From Marinobacter oulmenensis (GTDB lineage: Bacteria; Pseudomonadota; Gammaproteobacteria; Pseudomonadales; Oleiphilaceae): a DNA stretch of 64,000 bases. Under the pieces are notes generated by a model, which worked only from the letters and a program-made list of their open reading frames with translations, was not told the DNA's origin and did no database searches. Where the stretch lies: NCBI RefSeq assembly GCF_014201735.1, contig NZ_JACHFE010000007.1, forward strand, positions 62,001-126,000. Reading direction: 5' to 3'. Made by a program: the position numbers and the translations under genes. This document shows positions 43,022-51,695 of this stretch, one piece after another (position 1 is the first letter of the stretch; every line of letters begins with the position of its first letter).

Positions 43022-44062
43022 ATGCGAGTACTTCACATTGCCTATCAGCAACTGCGCCGCTATGGCCAGACCCGGGTAAGCTGGGCACAAAAGCTGACCA
43101 ACGGCCTGATCAAGAACGACCACTATGTGTCGGTCTTCAGTGATCGGGACGTCGCGGCCTTTGAAGCGCCGCTGGGTATTCGCGATCTCGGCAAGAGCAA
43201 GGCCAATCAGAAGCTACTGGAAACCGTTGATGCGGTGGAACCGGACCTGGTGATCGCCGGCCACTGCGACATCATCAGTAACGAAACCCTGAAGGAAATC
43301 CGCCAGCGTCACCCGGCGGTCACCATCGCCCACTGCAACAACGACCCCCTGTTTGTGCCGGACAACGTCGAGCGAATCAAACACCGGGCTTCGGTTGTTG
43401 ATGCCATTTTTGTGTCCACCGGTCGCCGGGAACTGGAGATCTTCGAAGGTCTGGGAGCGCGGGTTTATCACATGCCCAACCCGGTGGACCCGGCCATTGA
43501 GTCCATGCGCAATGATGAGCGCACCGACCTGGACATTGATCTGCTGTTCTGCAGCAACAGCACCAACTTCACCAAGCGCCTGGAAATGGTCAAATGGCTG
43601 AAAGACCAGCTGGGTGATGAGCTGAATTTCAAGACCTTTGGCAGCTTCGGCGAACCCCCGGTATGGGGGCGTGACTACGACCGGGCACTTGCCCGCACCC
43701 GGATGGGCCTGAATCTCAACCGCCAGGAAGGTCATTACTGGTACTCTTCTGCCCGGATGGCGCAACTGGCCGGCAACGGCATTCTTCAGTTCAGCCACAG
43801 CGGGCCCCGGTTTGACGAGCTGCTGCCCCCGGAGAGTGTGGTCTACTTCAATGACCAGGAGGATCTGCTGGCCAGGATCCGCGAGTTCCATCACGACGAT
43901 GCCAAGCGCCGGCTGTGGGCTTCCCGGGCGAGGGAGTTTTTCCATACCGAGATCAACTCGAAACTCTATGCCCAGTACATTCTGGAAGCATCCCTGATGC
44001 AGCCGTTCTCCCACGATTACGTCTGGGCGCAGGACATCAACCTGGACGGTTCCCGTCGATGA
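43022..44062 (+). CDS. CgeB-like glycosyltransferase
   Basis: 346 residues, GT-B-like with the arrangement of the CgeB/group 1 family: LHIAYQQLRRYGQTRVSW at the start, PDLVIAGHCDIIS, NNDPLFVP, VFVSTGRRELEIF-like AIFVSTGRREL, YHMPNPVDP, then ARTRMGLNLNRQEGHYW and RMAQLAGNGILQFSHSGP. Overlaps the next gene by ATGA. Probably LPS-related; substrate unknown. Confidence 0.75.
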   Translation: MRVLHIAYQQLRRYGQTRVSWAQKLTNGLIKNDHYVSVFSDRDVAAFEAPLGIRDLGKSKANQKLLETVDAVEPDLVIAGHCDIISNETLKEIRQRHPAVTIAHCNNDPLFVPDNVERIKHRASVVDAIFVSTGRRELEIFEGLGARVYHMPNPVDPAIESMRNDERTDLDIDLLFCSNSTNFTKRLEMVKWLKDQLGDELNFKTFGSFGEPPVWGRDYDRALARTRMGLNLNRQEGHYWYSSARMAQLAGNGILQFSHSGPRFDELLPPESVVYFNDQEDLLARIREFHHDDAKRRLWASRAREFFHTEINSKLYAQYILEASLMQPFSHDYVWAQDINLDGSRR

Positions 44063-44787
44063 CCCTGATGCTGTCGGACCAAAAGCCATTTGCCAAAGGC
44101 GGCCACCGCCTGTGCTTTGTGCATCCGGAAGACAAGCAGCGGTGCATCAAGGTGCGACGCCCGGATTTCACGCTGGTGGACCTGCGCCGGTCAAAGGGCT
44201 TCCCGAAGAATCTGAGGCCGTTGAGCAGCTTCGATGACAATCTCGAAGAATACCGCGTCATTACCGATATCGCCCAAACCGTAGGGGCAGAGGCATCCCG
44301 GCACATCTACCGGTGTTACGGCTTTGTGGACACTGATCTGGGCCGGGGCCTGGAATGCGAGCTGATCCGGGACGGATCCGGTCTGATCTCCCTGTCGCTG
44401 AAACAGTACCTATGGGAGCACGGTTACACCGACGACTGCCGCCAGGCTGTCGACGAACTCACAGCCTTCTGGACCAGGCACCAGATCCCCTCGAGAAAAC
44501 TGCTGACCCACAACATTATGGTGCAGCAGGCAGACAACGGTGAAATCCTTCGCCTGGTGGTCATTGACGGACTCGGCTCCCCCAACCTGTTGCCATGGGG
44601 CTGGTTGCCGGCTTCCCTCCGCAAAAAGCGGGTTCGGGAACGCATCCAGCACCTGCAACAAAAGATTGAGGAAGCCGTGGACAAGAGAGCACGCGGAATT
44701 GCGCCCAGTCAGGTCGGCTTCCAGCACCACAGAGACGACCGAAACACACCCGATCCATCTCGGCCAGGCATGCACGGGGAACACTGA
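44059..44787 (+). CDS. YrbL-family (PhoP regulatory network) kinase-like protein
   Basis: 242 residues. The small N-lobe has FAKGGHRLCFVHPED and the probable ATP-site Lys in CIKVRRP; the C-lobe has LLTHNIMVQQ and VVIDGLG, which correspond in place to the catalytic-loop and DFG-like motifs of kinase folds. E. coli YrbL is a PhoP-controlled protein of unknown activity. Between two glycosyltransferase genes, with ATGA overlap on the left, it may phosphorylate LPS core sugar, as WaaP/WaaY do. That role is inference. Confidence 0.78.
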   Translation: MTLMLSDQKPFAKGGHRLCFVHPEDKQRCIKVRRPDFTLVDLRRSKGFPKNLRPLSSFDDNLEEYRVITDIAQTVGAEASRHIYRCYGFVDTDLGRGLECELIRDGSGLISLSLKQYLWEHGYTDDCRQAVDELTAFWTRHQIPSRKLLTHNIMVQQADNGEILRLVVIDGLGSPNLLPWGWLPASLRKKRVRERIQHLQQKIEEAVDKRARGIAPSQVGFQHHRDDRNTPDPSRPGMHGEH

Positions 44788-44790
44788 TTC

Positions 44791-45870
44791 ATGCGGGTAA
44801 TGCAGATACTCCTTTCCCAGTCCCAGGCAGGGGCAGAAACCTACTTCGAGAAAGTGGCTGCGGCCATTGCCCAGGACCCTTCCATTACCCAGAAAGTGGT
44901 GATCGAAGCCCTGCCCCCGCGCGAACAACGCCTGGACAACGCCGGCGTCGATTACTTCACGCTACCTATGGGCAAGCTGAGCAAGCCCCTTCTCTATGAC
45001 TGGAAGCTGAAATCGATCGTTCGGGATTTCAAGCCGGACCTGATCGTCACCTGGGTCAACCGGGCATCCAGAAAATGCCCGCCCACCAGCGCAGTGGTCG
45101 TGGGCCGGCTCGGCGGTTACTACGATCTGAAGAATTACCAGAAATGTGATCACCTGATTGTGAACACGCAAGACCTGGTCAGACACGTTACCGACAATGG
45201 CTGGCCAGCCGATCATGTCAGCATGATCAGCAACTTCGGTGAATTGCCCTCACGCCTCAGTGTGCCGGCGCCAAAACCCGTCATCCCTGAGGGGCACCGG
45301 GTACTGCTGGCGCTTGGCCGCCTCCACGAAAAGAAGGCCCATGATACGCTGATCAAGGCATTGCCTGACATTCCGGACACCACTCTGCTGATCGCCGGAA
45401 CCGGAGAGCTTCAGGGGCAACTGGAACAGTTGGCCGAAGAGCTTCAGGTCAGTGATCGGGTCCAGTTTCTGGGACTCAGAAAAGACATCCAGGAACTTTT
45501 CGACCTGACCGACGTGTGCGTTTTCCCCTCCCGCTTTGAGCCTCTGGGCAATGTCGTGCTGGAAGCCTGGGCGACCCGGACACCGATTGTCGCCGCCGCC
45601 AGCCAGGGCCCGTCCTGGCTGATCACGGATGGAGAAGATGGCCGCCTGTTCGAGGTGGATTCCTCTACTGAATGCGCCCGGGCCGTGAACCAGGTGCTGG
45701 CAGATGACGGTCTTGCCCGCCGACTGGCCGAAAACGGCCATCGGGTTTTCCTGGAGCGATTTTCCAAGGACGTGATCGTCGACCAGTACAAGGCGCTTTT
45801 CCAGCGCCTGGTCAACGAACGACAGGCGAGAGCCTCCAACCCAGCCGATCAGCCAGGGAGTCCGACATGA
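44791..45870 (+). CDS. Glycosyltransferase, GT4-like (paralogue of next gene)
   Basis: 359 residues. QILLSQSQAGAETYFEKVA at the start; LIVTWVNRAS, GRLGGYYDLKNYQ and the C-terminal LALGRLHEKKAHDTLIKAL, FLGLRKDIQELFDLTDVCVF and SRFEPLGNVVLEAWATRTPI (EX7E). Three bases after the YrbL gene; overlaps the next gene by ATGA. Shares the same motifs in the same order with the 45867 gene, so the two probably arose by tandem duplication. Confidence 0.9.
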   Translation: MRVMQILLSQSQAGAETYFEKVAAAIAQDPSITQKVVIEALPPREQRLDNAGVDYFTLPMGKLSKPLLYDWKLKSIVRDFKPDLIVTWVNRASRKCPPTSAVVVGRLGGYYDLKNYQKCDHLIVNTQDLVRHVTDNGWPADHVSMISNFGELPSRLSVPAPKPVIPEGHRVLLALGRLHEKKAHDTLIKALPDIPDTTLLIAGTGELQGQLEQLAEELQVSDRVQFLGLRKDIQELFDLTDVCVFPSRFEPLGNVVLEAWATRTPIVAAASQGPSWLITDGEDGRLFEVDSSTECARAVNQVLADDGLARRLAENGHRVFLERFSKDVIVDQYKALFQRLVNERQARASNPADQPGSPT

Positions 45871-46913
45871 CCCAACCTCGCATTGCCCAGGTGCTTGCCG
45901 GCGCGGAACAGGGTGGCGCCGAGAACTTCTTTGTGCGCCTGGTTAAAGGTCTCCAGGACACCGGGCAGGTCAACCAGCAGGCCTTTATTCGCGGCCACCG
46001 ACACCGCATGGAAGCCCTGGAGGCCGGAGGCGTTCCCACCCGGGGCTTCCGCTTTGGCGGCCGTCTGAATCCGATGGACCGACTGCGCTTTCACCGGGCC
46101 CTGCGCAAGTTCCACCCGGATATTGTCATGACCTGGATGAACCGGGCCTCCATTGCCACACCGCCGGGGGATTACACCCTGGTGAGCCGGCTCGGCCACT
46201 ACTACAACCTGAAATACTACCGCCATGCGGATTACTGGGTCGGGATCTCCCGGGGCATTTGCGACCACCTCGTTCGTGGCGGCATGCCTGCGGAACGGGT
46301 GTTTTATATCCCCAACTTTGCTGACGAAACCCCTGTTGAAGCCCTGCCAAGGGACAGCTTTGACACACCGGCCGATCAGCCCCTGATACTCGCCGCAGGC
46401 AGGCTCCACGAGAACAAAGGCTTCGACATTCTTCTCAAGGCACTGAAAGACGTACCTGACGCCATACTATGGCTGGCGGGCAGTGGCCCGGAAGAACAGG
46501 CACTGAAGCAGCAATGCAGCGAGCTGGGGCTGGATGAACGGGTACGCTTCCTTGGCTGGCGGGACGATGTGACCACCCTGATGAAAACCGCAGACCTGTT
46601 TGTCTGCCCGTCACGTCACGAGGGGCTGGGCTCCATTGTTATGGAATCCTGGGCTCATGAGTGCCCGATCATTGCGACAGATTCGCAGGGCCCGGGGGAA
46701 CTGATCGATTCCGGCGAAACCGGCATTGTCACCCCCGTGGATGAACCCGAGCCTCTTGCCGGCGCCATCCGGCAACTGCTGGCCAATCCCACCGAGTCAG
46801 AGCGACTGGTAAAGAATGCCAGCGAGCATTACTGGGCCCATTTCAGCCGGTCAGTGATTGTTCAGCAGTATCTGGACCTCTACGCATCATTTCCGAGGAA
46901 GAAGGAAAATTAG
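45867..46913 (+). CDS. Glycosyltransferase, GT4-like (paralogue of previous gene)
   Basis: 348 residues. QVLAGAEQGGAENFFVRL; IVMTWMNRAS; SRLGHYYNLKYYRHADYW; LAAGRLHENKGFDILLKAL; FLGWRDDVTTLMKTADLFV; SRHEGLGSIVMESWAHECPI. Last gene before the AT-rich block; probable LPS core sugar transferase of unknown specificity. Confidence 0.9.
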   Translation: MTQPRIAQVLAGAEQGGAENFFVRLVKGLQDTGQVNQQAFIRGHRHRMEALEAGGVPTRGFRFGGRLNPMDRLRFHRALRKFHPDIVMTWMNRASIATPPGDYTLVSRLGHYYNLKYYRHADYWVGISRGICDHLVRGGMPAERVFYIPNFADETPVEALPRDSFDTPADQPLILAAGRLHENKGFDILLKALKDVPDAILWLAGSGPEEQALKQQCSELGLDERVRFLGWRDDVTTLMKTADLFVCPSRHEGLGSIVMESWAHECPIIATDSQGPGELIDSGETGIVTPVDEPEPLAGAIRQLLANPTESERLVKNASEHYWAHFSRSVIVQQYLDLYASFPRKKEN

Positions 46914-47027
46914 TGGCCAACAACGCCGAAAACTTAATCTTTGCCCTTGGAGCTCCGCCGATAAGATGATGAATATGGTTCTTGTTACACAACTCAGGCA
47001 GACAACCAGAAAGACTCATCCATAGCT

Positions 47028-48161
47028 ATGAAAATAATGCTCGTGTTTGGAACACGCCCAGAAGCCATCAAGATGGCGCCACTTATTAAACGTTTAAAAG
47101 CGGCCAAGCTTGAGGTTTGCGTATGCGTCACTGCGCAACACCGCCAGATGCTGGACCAGGTAATGTCTCTGTTTGAGATTTCGGCTGACTACGACCTGAA
47201 TCTCATGAAGCCTCATCAAAGCCTGACAGACATTACGGTGAACGTATTAACCGGCCTTGAGTCGATTCTGGAAAAAGAGTCGCCAGACTGGGTTGGGGTC
47301 CATGGAGACACAACAACGACTATGGCAGCAAGCCTCGCTGCGTTTTATAAAAAAATACCGGTCTTCCATGTCGAAGCCGGTCTGCGAACCGGTGACATAT
47401 ACGCGCCGTGGCCGGAAGAAATGAATCGACGACTCGCCGGAACCATTGCCAGCACCCACTTCGCCCCCACTGACGCGTCAGCCGGCAATCTGCTGAAGGA
47501 AGGAGTCAGCCACAAAACGGTTGTGGTAACAGGCAATACCGTTATCGATGCGCTACTCGATACTGTACAAAAACTCGATAACGACCAGGATCTCCAGGCC
47601 GAATGCCGTCAACTTGCACAACTGGATGACCTGTCAAGCCATCGGCATCTACTGCTCGTCACAGGCCATCGGAGAGAGAACTTTGGCCGGGGTTTCCAGC
47701 AAATATGTCAGGCACTACAGAAACTGGCACATAAACACCCGGACCTTGCCATCGTTTATCCGGTTCATCTAAACCCCCAGGTTCAAGAACCGGTGTACAA
47801 ACTTCTATCGGGGTTGCCAAACGTAAACCTTATAGAACCACTGGATTACCTGCCGTTCGTTTACCTGATGCAGCAAGCCAGCCTGATAGTGACCGATTCC
47901 GGAGGCATTCAGGAGGAAGCCCCCTCTCTTGGTAAGCCCGTGCTGGTCACTCGGGAGTCCACAGAAAGGCCCGAAGCTGTGGACGCAGGAACAGTAAAAC
48001 TCGTTGGCACAGATGGAGAAAAAATAATTCATCATGTGGAACAGCTAATTACGGATACTGAGGCCTATCGCAGAATGGCTTTCGCCCACAATCCCTATGG
48101 CGACGGACAGGCGTCCACAAGGATTGTGAACCACCTGCTCAAATCTGAACATGCCTCTTGA
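47028..48161 (+). CDS. wecB: UDP-N-acetylglucosamine 2-epimerase (non-hydrolysing)
   Basis: Interconverts UDP-GlcNAc and UDP-ManNAc. 377 residues. FGTRPEAIKMAPLI at the start, VGVHGDTTTTMAA, FHVEAGLRTGDIYAPWPEE, NRRLAGTIA, LVTGHRRENFG, and TDSGGIQEEAPSLGKPVLV. Base composition is lower in GC than the genes to its left. A short 114-base gap upstream may hold a separate promoter. Its product would feed enterobacterial-type or O-antigen glycan. Confidence 0.95.
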   Translation: MKIMLVFGTRPEAIKMAPLIKRLKAAKLEVCVCVTAQHRQMLDQVMSLFEISADYDLNLMKPHQSLTDITVNVLTGLESILEKESPDWVGVHGDTTTTMAASLAAFYKKIPVFHVEAGLRTGDIYAPWPEEMNRRLAGTIASTHFAPTDASAGNLLKEGVSHKTVVVTGNTVIDALLDTVQKLDNDQDLQAECRQLAQLDDLSSHRHLLLVTGHRRENFGRGFQQICQALQKLAHKHPDLAIVYPVHLNPQVQEPVYKLLSGLPNVNLIEPLDYLPFVYLMQQASLIVTDSGGIQEEAPSLGKPVLVTRESTERPEAVDAGTVKLVGTDGEKIIHHVEQLITDTEAYRRMAFAHNPYGDGQASTRIVNHLLKSEHAS

Positions 48162-48172
48162 AAGGTGCCAAT

Positions 48173-49273
48173 ATGAAAATCGCAATGATCACTAACGAAT
48201 ACCCACCGAGTATCGGGGGCGTTCAGACGCATGTTCATGAACTCAGTAAAGCGCTGGTTGCGCTGGGACATGAAGTGCACGTCGTGACTCGTTGGAAAGA
48301 CAAGACAACATTACAGACTGAAATGCAGGATGGTATACATATCCACCGTATCGCTCTGTCAAAAAGCCATTGGATCTATGACTGGCAGCTCAGTCGTTAT
48401 CTAAACAGACTGGATCAAAAAATACAGCTGGATGTACTCCACGTGCATGGCATGAGGCCTCTGAAAGCATGTTCACGGCTGGAGACCCCGTTGATTTTCA
48501 CCAATCACACATCCTCTTTCCTCAAACGTGCCAAACAAGACAAAATCCATCTGGATAAAATGGCGGCCCAGCTAGAGCCTGCGAACCTGGTTCTGGCCCC
48601 GAGTGAAGAACTGGCTGAGGCGACAAGGAAATGCGGTTACAAAGGACCCGTTGAGTTTATTGCCAATGGTGTCGATACCGACAAGTTTTCTCCCGGGCCA
48701 TCAAACCTCCGAGACAAACTCAAGATCCCTCGAGATGCCTTTGTTGTCGTCCTGGCCCGTCGCCTCTATGAGAAAAACGGTGTCCTCTTCCTAGCAGAGG
48801 CCTTCGGGAAGCTTAAAAACCCCAACCTCTACCTGCTTGTAGCCGGAGCCGGAACCGAGCAAGACGCTTTCGAGCGAATCATCCTCGACAGTGGGGCGAA
48901 AGAACGGGTTTATATGCTCGGAGGCGTCGCTAATGGAGATATGCCTGAGGTCTATAGAGCCTCTGATGTCTCTGTTTTACCCTCCCTGATGGAGGCTACG
49001 AGCATTGCCGGATTAGAGGCGATGGCATGTGGTCTCCCTCTCATTGGAACCAATGTTGGCGGAATACCAGCCATCTTGCGACATCACGATAATGGCTTGC
49101 TCGTTGAACCCAGATCCCCGGAGCAATTGGCAGAGGCGATTACGAGCCTGACAGATAATCCAGCGACCTGCACGCAGATGGGCCGTCGAAGTCGTGAACG
49201 AACGATCGAGGAATTTTCCTGGAAAGCAATCGGTACCCAGACCATTGCACACTATGAAAGCATCCTTGCGTAA
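48173..49273 (+). CDS. Glycosyltransferase, GT4-like
   Basis: 366 residues from ATG 48173 (AAAGG upstream); a TTG at 48158 is in frame but lacks a site. ITNEYPPSIGGVQTHVHEL is the usual GT4 start. LVLAPSEELAEATRKCG, ANGVDTDKFSPGP, LARRLYEKNGVLFLAEAF, and EATSIAGLEAMACGLPLI (EX7E). AT-rich like its neighbours. Confidence 0.9.
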   Translation: MKIAMITNEYPPSIGGVQTHVHELSKALVALGHEVHVVTRWKDKTTLQTEMQDGIHIHRIALSKSHWIYDWQLSRYLNRLDQKIQLDVLHVHGMRPLKACSRLETPLIFTNHTSSFLKRAKQDKIHLDKMAAQLEPANLVLAPSEELAEATRKCGYKGPVEFIANGVDTDKFSPGPSNLRDKLKIPRDAFVVVLARRLYEKNGVLFLAEAFGKLKNPNLYLLVAGAGTEQDAFERIILDSGAKERVYMLGGVANGDMPEVYRASDVSVLPSLMEATSIAGLEAMACGLPLIGTNVGGIPAILRHHDNGLLVEPRSPEQLAEAITSLTDNPATCTQMGRRSRERTIEEFSWKAIGTQTIAHYESILA

Positions 49274-49299
49274 CTAATCACCTCAGAGACAAAAGCACC

Positions 49300-50670
49300 T
49301 TGGCAATCCAATCTAAGAACGAGCTTCTGCCCAAAGAGGCCGCCCCAGGCAACATTAATTACCAAAGATGGCTCTTTGGAGCTGGTTTTCTGGTGCTTCT
49401 GGCTTATACCGCAGTCAGCCTCCTTATAGAGCCCGCAGAGAGTTATATATCCTCACTCCTGCTATTACTGGGTTTTGGAGGCTTTTTCTGGATGGGGCAC
49501 CAACTCCGGGTGTCGCCTCCGATGTGGATGTTTGTTGCAGCTATCGCCATCGCCCTGCTCTCCTGGATGTTGGCACACGCCCACCACCCTGAGTGGGCAG
49601 AAAACTCACCCAAGGTGCATCGTCTCACCATATGGCTCCAGTTTATTGCTGTGGCCTGGCTTCTGGGAGGGAGTACCCGCCGAACATTAATACTTTGGGG
49701 TACCTTTGCCCTGTCTCTGCTATTCGTTCCCTGGGTCACCGGGAACGGTATAGGGGAGTGGATAAGCGGGTTCAAGGGACAGCGCATCGATTTCGGCATG
49801 CTCAACGCCCAACATACAGCCCTGCTTTATGCTATTGCGTTTATGGGAATGATCGCGTTCAGCCATAGATTCCTCAAACCGGGTAAAGCCCACACCCTGC
49901 GGATCGTGCTTTGGGCAACAGGCCTGACGATATATGGAGCGGCAACCGTCATAACGCAAACCCGTGGAGTGTGGCTTGGCTGCCTCGCTGCAGCCGCCGT
50001 ATTCGCTGCAGCCTTCATCGTATGGATGGTTCGTATATCACCTTCAAGCGCCGAAAAAAGGCGGCTGACAGGAGCTCTGGTAGTCGCTATTGGAGTGGCA
50101 AGCCTAGCTGTTATGTCGTTGAATGACATTGTTGAGGCCCGTATTAATGCCGAATCAAACATTATCGATAAGCTATTATCCGACGAGCCCTATGACGGCA
50201 AAAGCTCCAGCATTAACTACCGCATTGCCAGTTGGAGTGCAGCCTTACCATGGATTAAAGAGCGCCCAATCATTGGCTGGGGAGGGAATGGACGAAAACT
50301 GGTCTTGGACCATTCAGAGCAACTTCCTTCCTGGATTCAGAGCCGAACTGGCCACCTACACAGCTCCTATATGGATATACTGGTCAATTTCGGGCTGCTG
50401 GGGCTTGGCCTATTCCTGACCATTCTTATCTGGACCACAGTTTCCGGGATAAAAGCATGGAAACACGGCCATTTGCCAGGAGACATTCTCGTCTTTTACC
50501 TGGCTTTCATAGCTTTTTGGCTAGTGGTCAACACCTTTGAGTCTTTCATGTTCTATTCTACCGGCCAATACATTTTTGGGCTGATGTTAGGCGGGATCGT
50601 TACACACATCTGGCGGGCGCAGCTAGAAACTTCAAGAGAAAAAGATAATACGCTGTTGGCAATAAAATAA
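49300..50670 (+). CDS. O-antigen ligase / polymerase-like membrane protein
   Basis: 456 residues with about ten to eleven hydrophobic segments. The Wzy/WaaL-type family is suggested by a large periplasmic loop near 290-350 containing INYRIASWSAALPWIKERP, IIGWGGNGRKL and GHLHSSYMDILVNFGLLGLG, which holds the conserved His. The function would be to join O-antigen (or other polymer) to lipid A-core. TTG start with only a weak upstream site. Ligase versus polymerase cannot be separated from sequence alone. Confidence 0.82.
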   Translation: MAIQSKNELLPKEAAPGNINYQRWLFGAGFLVLLAYTAVSLLIEPAESYISSLLLLLGFGGFFWMGHQLRVSPPMWMFVAAIAIALLSWMLAHAHHPEWAENSPKVHRLTIWLQFIAVAWLLGGSTRRTLILWGTFALSLLFVPWVTGNGIGEWISGFKGQRIDFGMLNAQHTALLYAIAFMGMIAFSHRFLKPGKAHTLRIVLWATGLTIYGAATVITQTRGVWLGCLAAAAVFAAAFIVWMVRISPSSAEKRRLTGALVVAIGVASLAVMSLNDIVEARINAESNIIDKLLSDEPYDGKSSSINYRIASWSAALPWIKERPIIGWGGNGRKLVLDHSEQLPSWIQSRTGHLHSSYMDILVNFGLLGLGLFLTILIWTTVSGIKAWKHGHLPGDILVFYLAFIAFWLVVNTFESFMFYSTGQYIFGLMLGGIVTHIWRAQLETSREKDNTLLAIK

Positions 50671-50691
50671 GCCCCCCAATAAGGGGGGCTT
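50669..50691. terminator. Terminator between the ligase gene and ilvE
   Basis: AAGCCCCCC / GGGGGGCTT with loop AATAA. On the minus strand it is followed by a T-rich run (TTATTTTATT), so it ends ilvE well; on the plus strand the T-run is poor. Confidence 0.85.
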
Positions 50692-50695
50692 GGCA

Positions 50696-51622
50696 TTACC
50701 CGCTGACAACCGTCAGCCAGTCCTTATGCTCTGGCAATTCACCTTTCACCGCAGCAAAGTACTTGGCCTGCATTTGCTCGGTAACCGGGCCACGCTTGCC
50801 TTCGCCGATCTGGCGGCCATCCAGTTCCCGGATTGGCAGCACTTCAGCAGCCGTGCCGGTGAAGAACGCCTCTTCCGCCACGTAGACTTCGTCACGGGTG
50901 ATGCGGCGCTCTTTCACTTGCAGCCCCATATCGCGGGCAAAGTCGAGGATGGTCGCGCGGGTGATGCCTTCCAGGCAGGATGTCAGTTCCGGTGTGTGCA
51001 GTACACCGTCACGAACGATAAAGATGTTCTCACCGGAGCCTTCCGCCACGTAGCCCTCGTTGTCCAGCAACAGGGCTTCCTCCGCGCCGCCGGTAATGGC
51101 TTCGTTCAGAGCGAGCATGGAGTTGATATAGTTGCCGTTAGCCTTCGCCTTGCACATGGTGATGTTCACATGATGGCGGGTGTAGGAAGACGTGCGAACC
51201 TTGATGCCGAGTTCCTTCGCCTCCGGCGACATATAGGACGGCCAACTCCAGGCCGCAACCATAACGTGGACTTTCAGGTTGTCTGCACGCAGACCCATGC
51301 CTTCAGAACCGAGAAAAACCATCGGGCGCAGGTAGGCTTCGTCCAGGTTATTCTCGCGCACGGCCGCACGCTGAGCCTCATTGAGCTCCTCTTTGCTGAA
51401 CGGCATTTTCATATTCAGGATATGGGCGGAGCGGAACAGGCGATCAGTATGCTCTTTGAGACGGAAAATCGCCGGGCCGTTCGCGGTTTCGTACGCACGC
51501 ACACCTTCAAAGCAGCCAAGGCCGTAATGCAGGGTGTGGGTCAGCACGTGGGTTTTGGCATCCCGCCAGGGAACCATTTCACCATCCAGCCAGATAAGGC
51601 CATCGCGATCAGCCATCGACAT
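50696..51622 (-). CDS. ilvE: Branched-chain amino acid aminotransferase
   Basis: PLP enzyme for the last step of valine, leucine and isoleucine synthesis. 308 residues. HTLHYGLGCFEGVRAY, the PLP Lys region TMCKAKANGNYINSML, EGSGENIFIV and FFTGTAAEVLPI. Start at ATG 51622 has AGGAG eight bases upstream; the frame opens 28 codons earlier without support. It follows glnE, the same pairing as in Pseudomonas next to the LPS core locus. Confidence 0.96.
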   Translation of the reverse strand: MSMADRDGLIWLDGEMVPWRDAKTHVLTHTLHYGLGCFEGVRAYETANGPAIFRLKEHTDRLFRSAHILNMKMPFSKEELNEAQRAAVRENNLDEAYLRPMVFLGSEGMGLRADNLKVHVMVAAWSWPSYMSPEAKELGIKVRTSSYTRHHVNITMCKAKANGNYINSMLALNEAITGGAEEALLLDNEGYVAEGSGENIFIVRDGVLHTPELTSCLEGITRATILDFARDMGLQVKERRITRDEVYVAEEAFFTGTAAEVLPIRELDGRQIGEGKRGPVTEQMQAKYFAAVKGELPEHKDWLTVVSG

Positions 51623-51695
51623 CGTTCTTGCTCCTGAATAAGCGTTTTGAGGACCCTCGATTCTAGCAGGAAAAGCCGCCGGAATTGAATTTGCC

